Positions 13,517 through 13,675 of a stretch of DNA of 13,675 nt are shown here, in pieces. The stretch's first letter is position 1, and every line of letters begins with the position of its first letter. Under the pieces are notes generated by a model. The model was not told the DNA's origin, ran no database searches, and worked only from the letters and a program-made list of their open reading frames with translations. This stretch comes from DASRHY01 sp046765875 (GTDB taxonomy: Bacteria; Actinomycetota; Actinomycetes; Propionibacteriales; Kribbellaceae): assembly GCA_046765875.1 (NCBI GenBank), contig JBKPSJ010000389.1:1-13675 (forward strand). The letters run 5' to 3'. A program made the position numbers and the translations under genes.

Positions 13517-13675
13517 GATCCGTGGCTCCCGCCCGAGACCGTACCGCCGCTGTTGGAACTGCTGCCGAGACCCGAGTCGTCCTCGCTCTGCCCGGTGCCG
13601 CTCGACGAGCCGTTGTCGTCGGAGGAGCTAGACCCATTGGAACTCGATCCATTGGAACTCGATTGAGACGAGGTC
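13513..13675 (-). CDS. C-terminal tail of a Ser/Gly/Asn-rich protein, possibly FMN-binding (partial)
   Basis: The last 53 codons of a gene that enters from the right edge. The residues are almost only Ser, Gly, Asn, Asp and Thr, including two SSSNG units, and the gene ends GGSHGS with its TGA overlapping the apbE start as ATGA. Low-complexity tails of this kind are typical of exported, extracytosolic actinobacterial proteins. Operons of this make-up usually carry an exported FMN-binding-domain protein next to apbE, so I infer that identity, but no FMN-binding motif (SGAT-type) is inside the window. Confidence 0.65.
   Translation of the reverse strand, partial: TSSQSSSNGSSSNGSSSSDDNGSSSGTGQSEDDSGLGSSSNSGGTVSGGSHGS
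13633..13662 (-). repeat. 15-bp tandem repeat coding SSSNG
   Basis: On the minus strand TCGAGTTCCAATGGA is followed directly by TCGAGTTCCAATGGG, with a decayed third unit (TCTAGCTCC). It encodes Ser-Ser-Asn-Gly steps of the low-complexity tail. The unit is a multiple of three, so copy-number change would alter tail length without a frameshift. Confidence 0.85.

Overview
The window is high-GC actinobacterial DNA. Evidence is the strong G/C bias at third codon positions, long antisense open frames over every real gene, the large 180-kDa class of NAD-glutamate dehydrogenase, and typical actinobacterial operon structure. Abundant CGTAC codon contexts and the gene content would suit a Kribbella- or Nocardioides-like organism (Propionibacteriales), but the genus is a guess. 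No RNA gene, CRISPR array, insertion sequence or prophage was seen.

Bases 1-4674, minus strand: a myo-inositol catabolic operon. It reads from right to left as a Gfo/Idh/MocA dehydrogenase (iolG-like), a TIM-barrel isomerase/dehydratase (iolE-like), 5-dehydro-2-deoxygluconokinase (iolC), a Cgl0159-type (beta/alpha)8 protein and 5-deoxy-glucuronate isomerase (iolB). Every junction is a 4-base ATGA stop/start overlap, so the five genes are probably translationally coupled. iolD and iolA are not in the window and may lie to the left. The left edge contains a 19-base G run at the iolB 3' end and looks like a contig end. The iolE-like/iolC junction has been tandemly multiplied, giving iolC four in-frame start codons.

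Bases 4675-5554: an AT-rich divergent promoter region with a 20-bp imperfect palindrome, then a plus-strand GntR/HutC-family regulator, the likely local inositol (or related sugar) repressor.

Bases 5558-10423, minus strand: a complete NAD-specific glutamate dehydrogenase of the large class (about 1621 aa). It converges on the regulator with only 3 bp between stop codons. The 108 bp upstream of it hold a perfect 12-bp palindrome and a possible -10 box.

Bases 10532-13675, minus strand: a tightly coupled redox operon. It encodes a Ser/Gly/Asn-rich C-terminal tail (partial, perhaps an FMN-binding exported protein), an ApbE-type FAD:protein FMN transferase, a five-helix ferric-reductase-like haem b membrane protein, a NuoF-like NADH/FMN/SLBB/Fe-S protein and a small three-cysteine ferredoxin. 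Together they look like a route that takes electrons from NAD(P)H or ferredoxin through a membrane haem protein to a covalently flavinylated extracytosolic acceptor. This is the most interesting part of the window. The overall architecture resembles known flavin-based extracytosolic electron-transfer cassettes, but the NuoF-like/ferredoxin input module is poorly understood.
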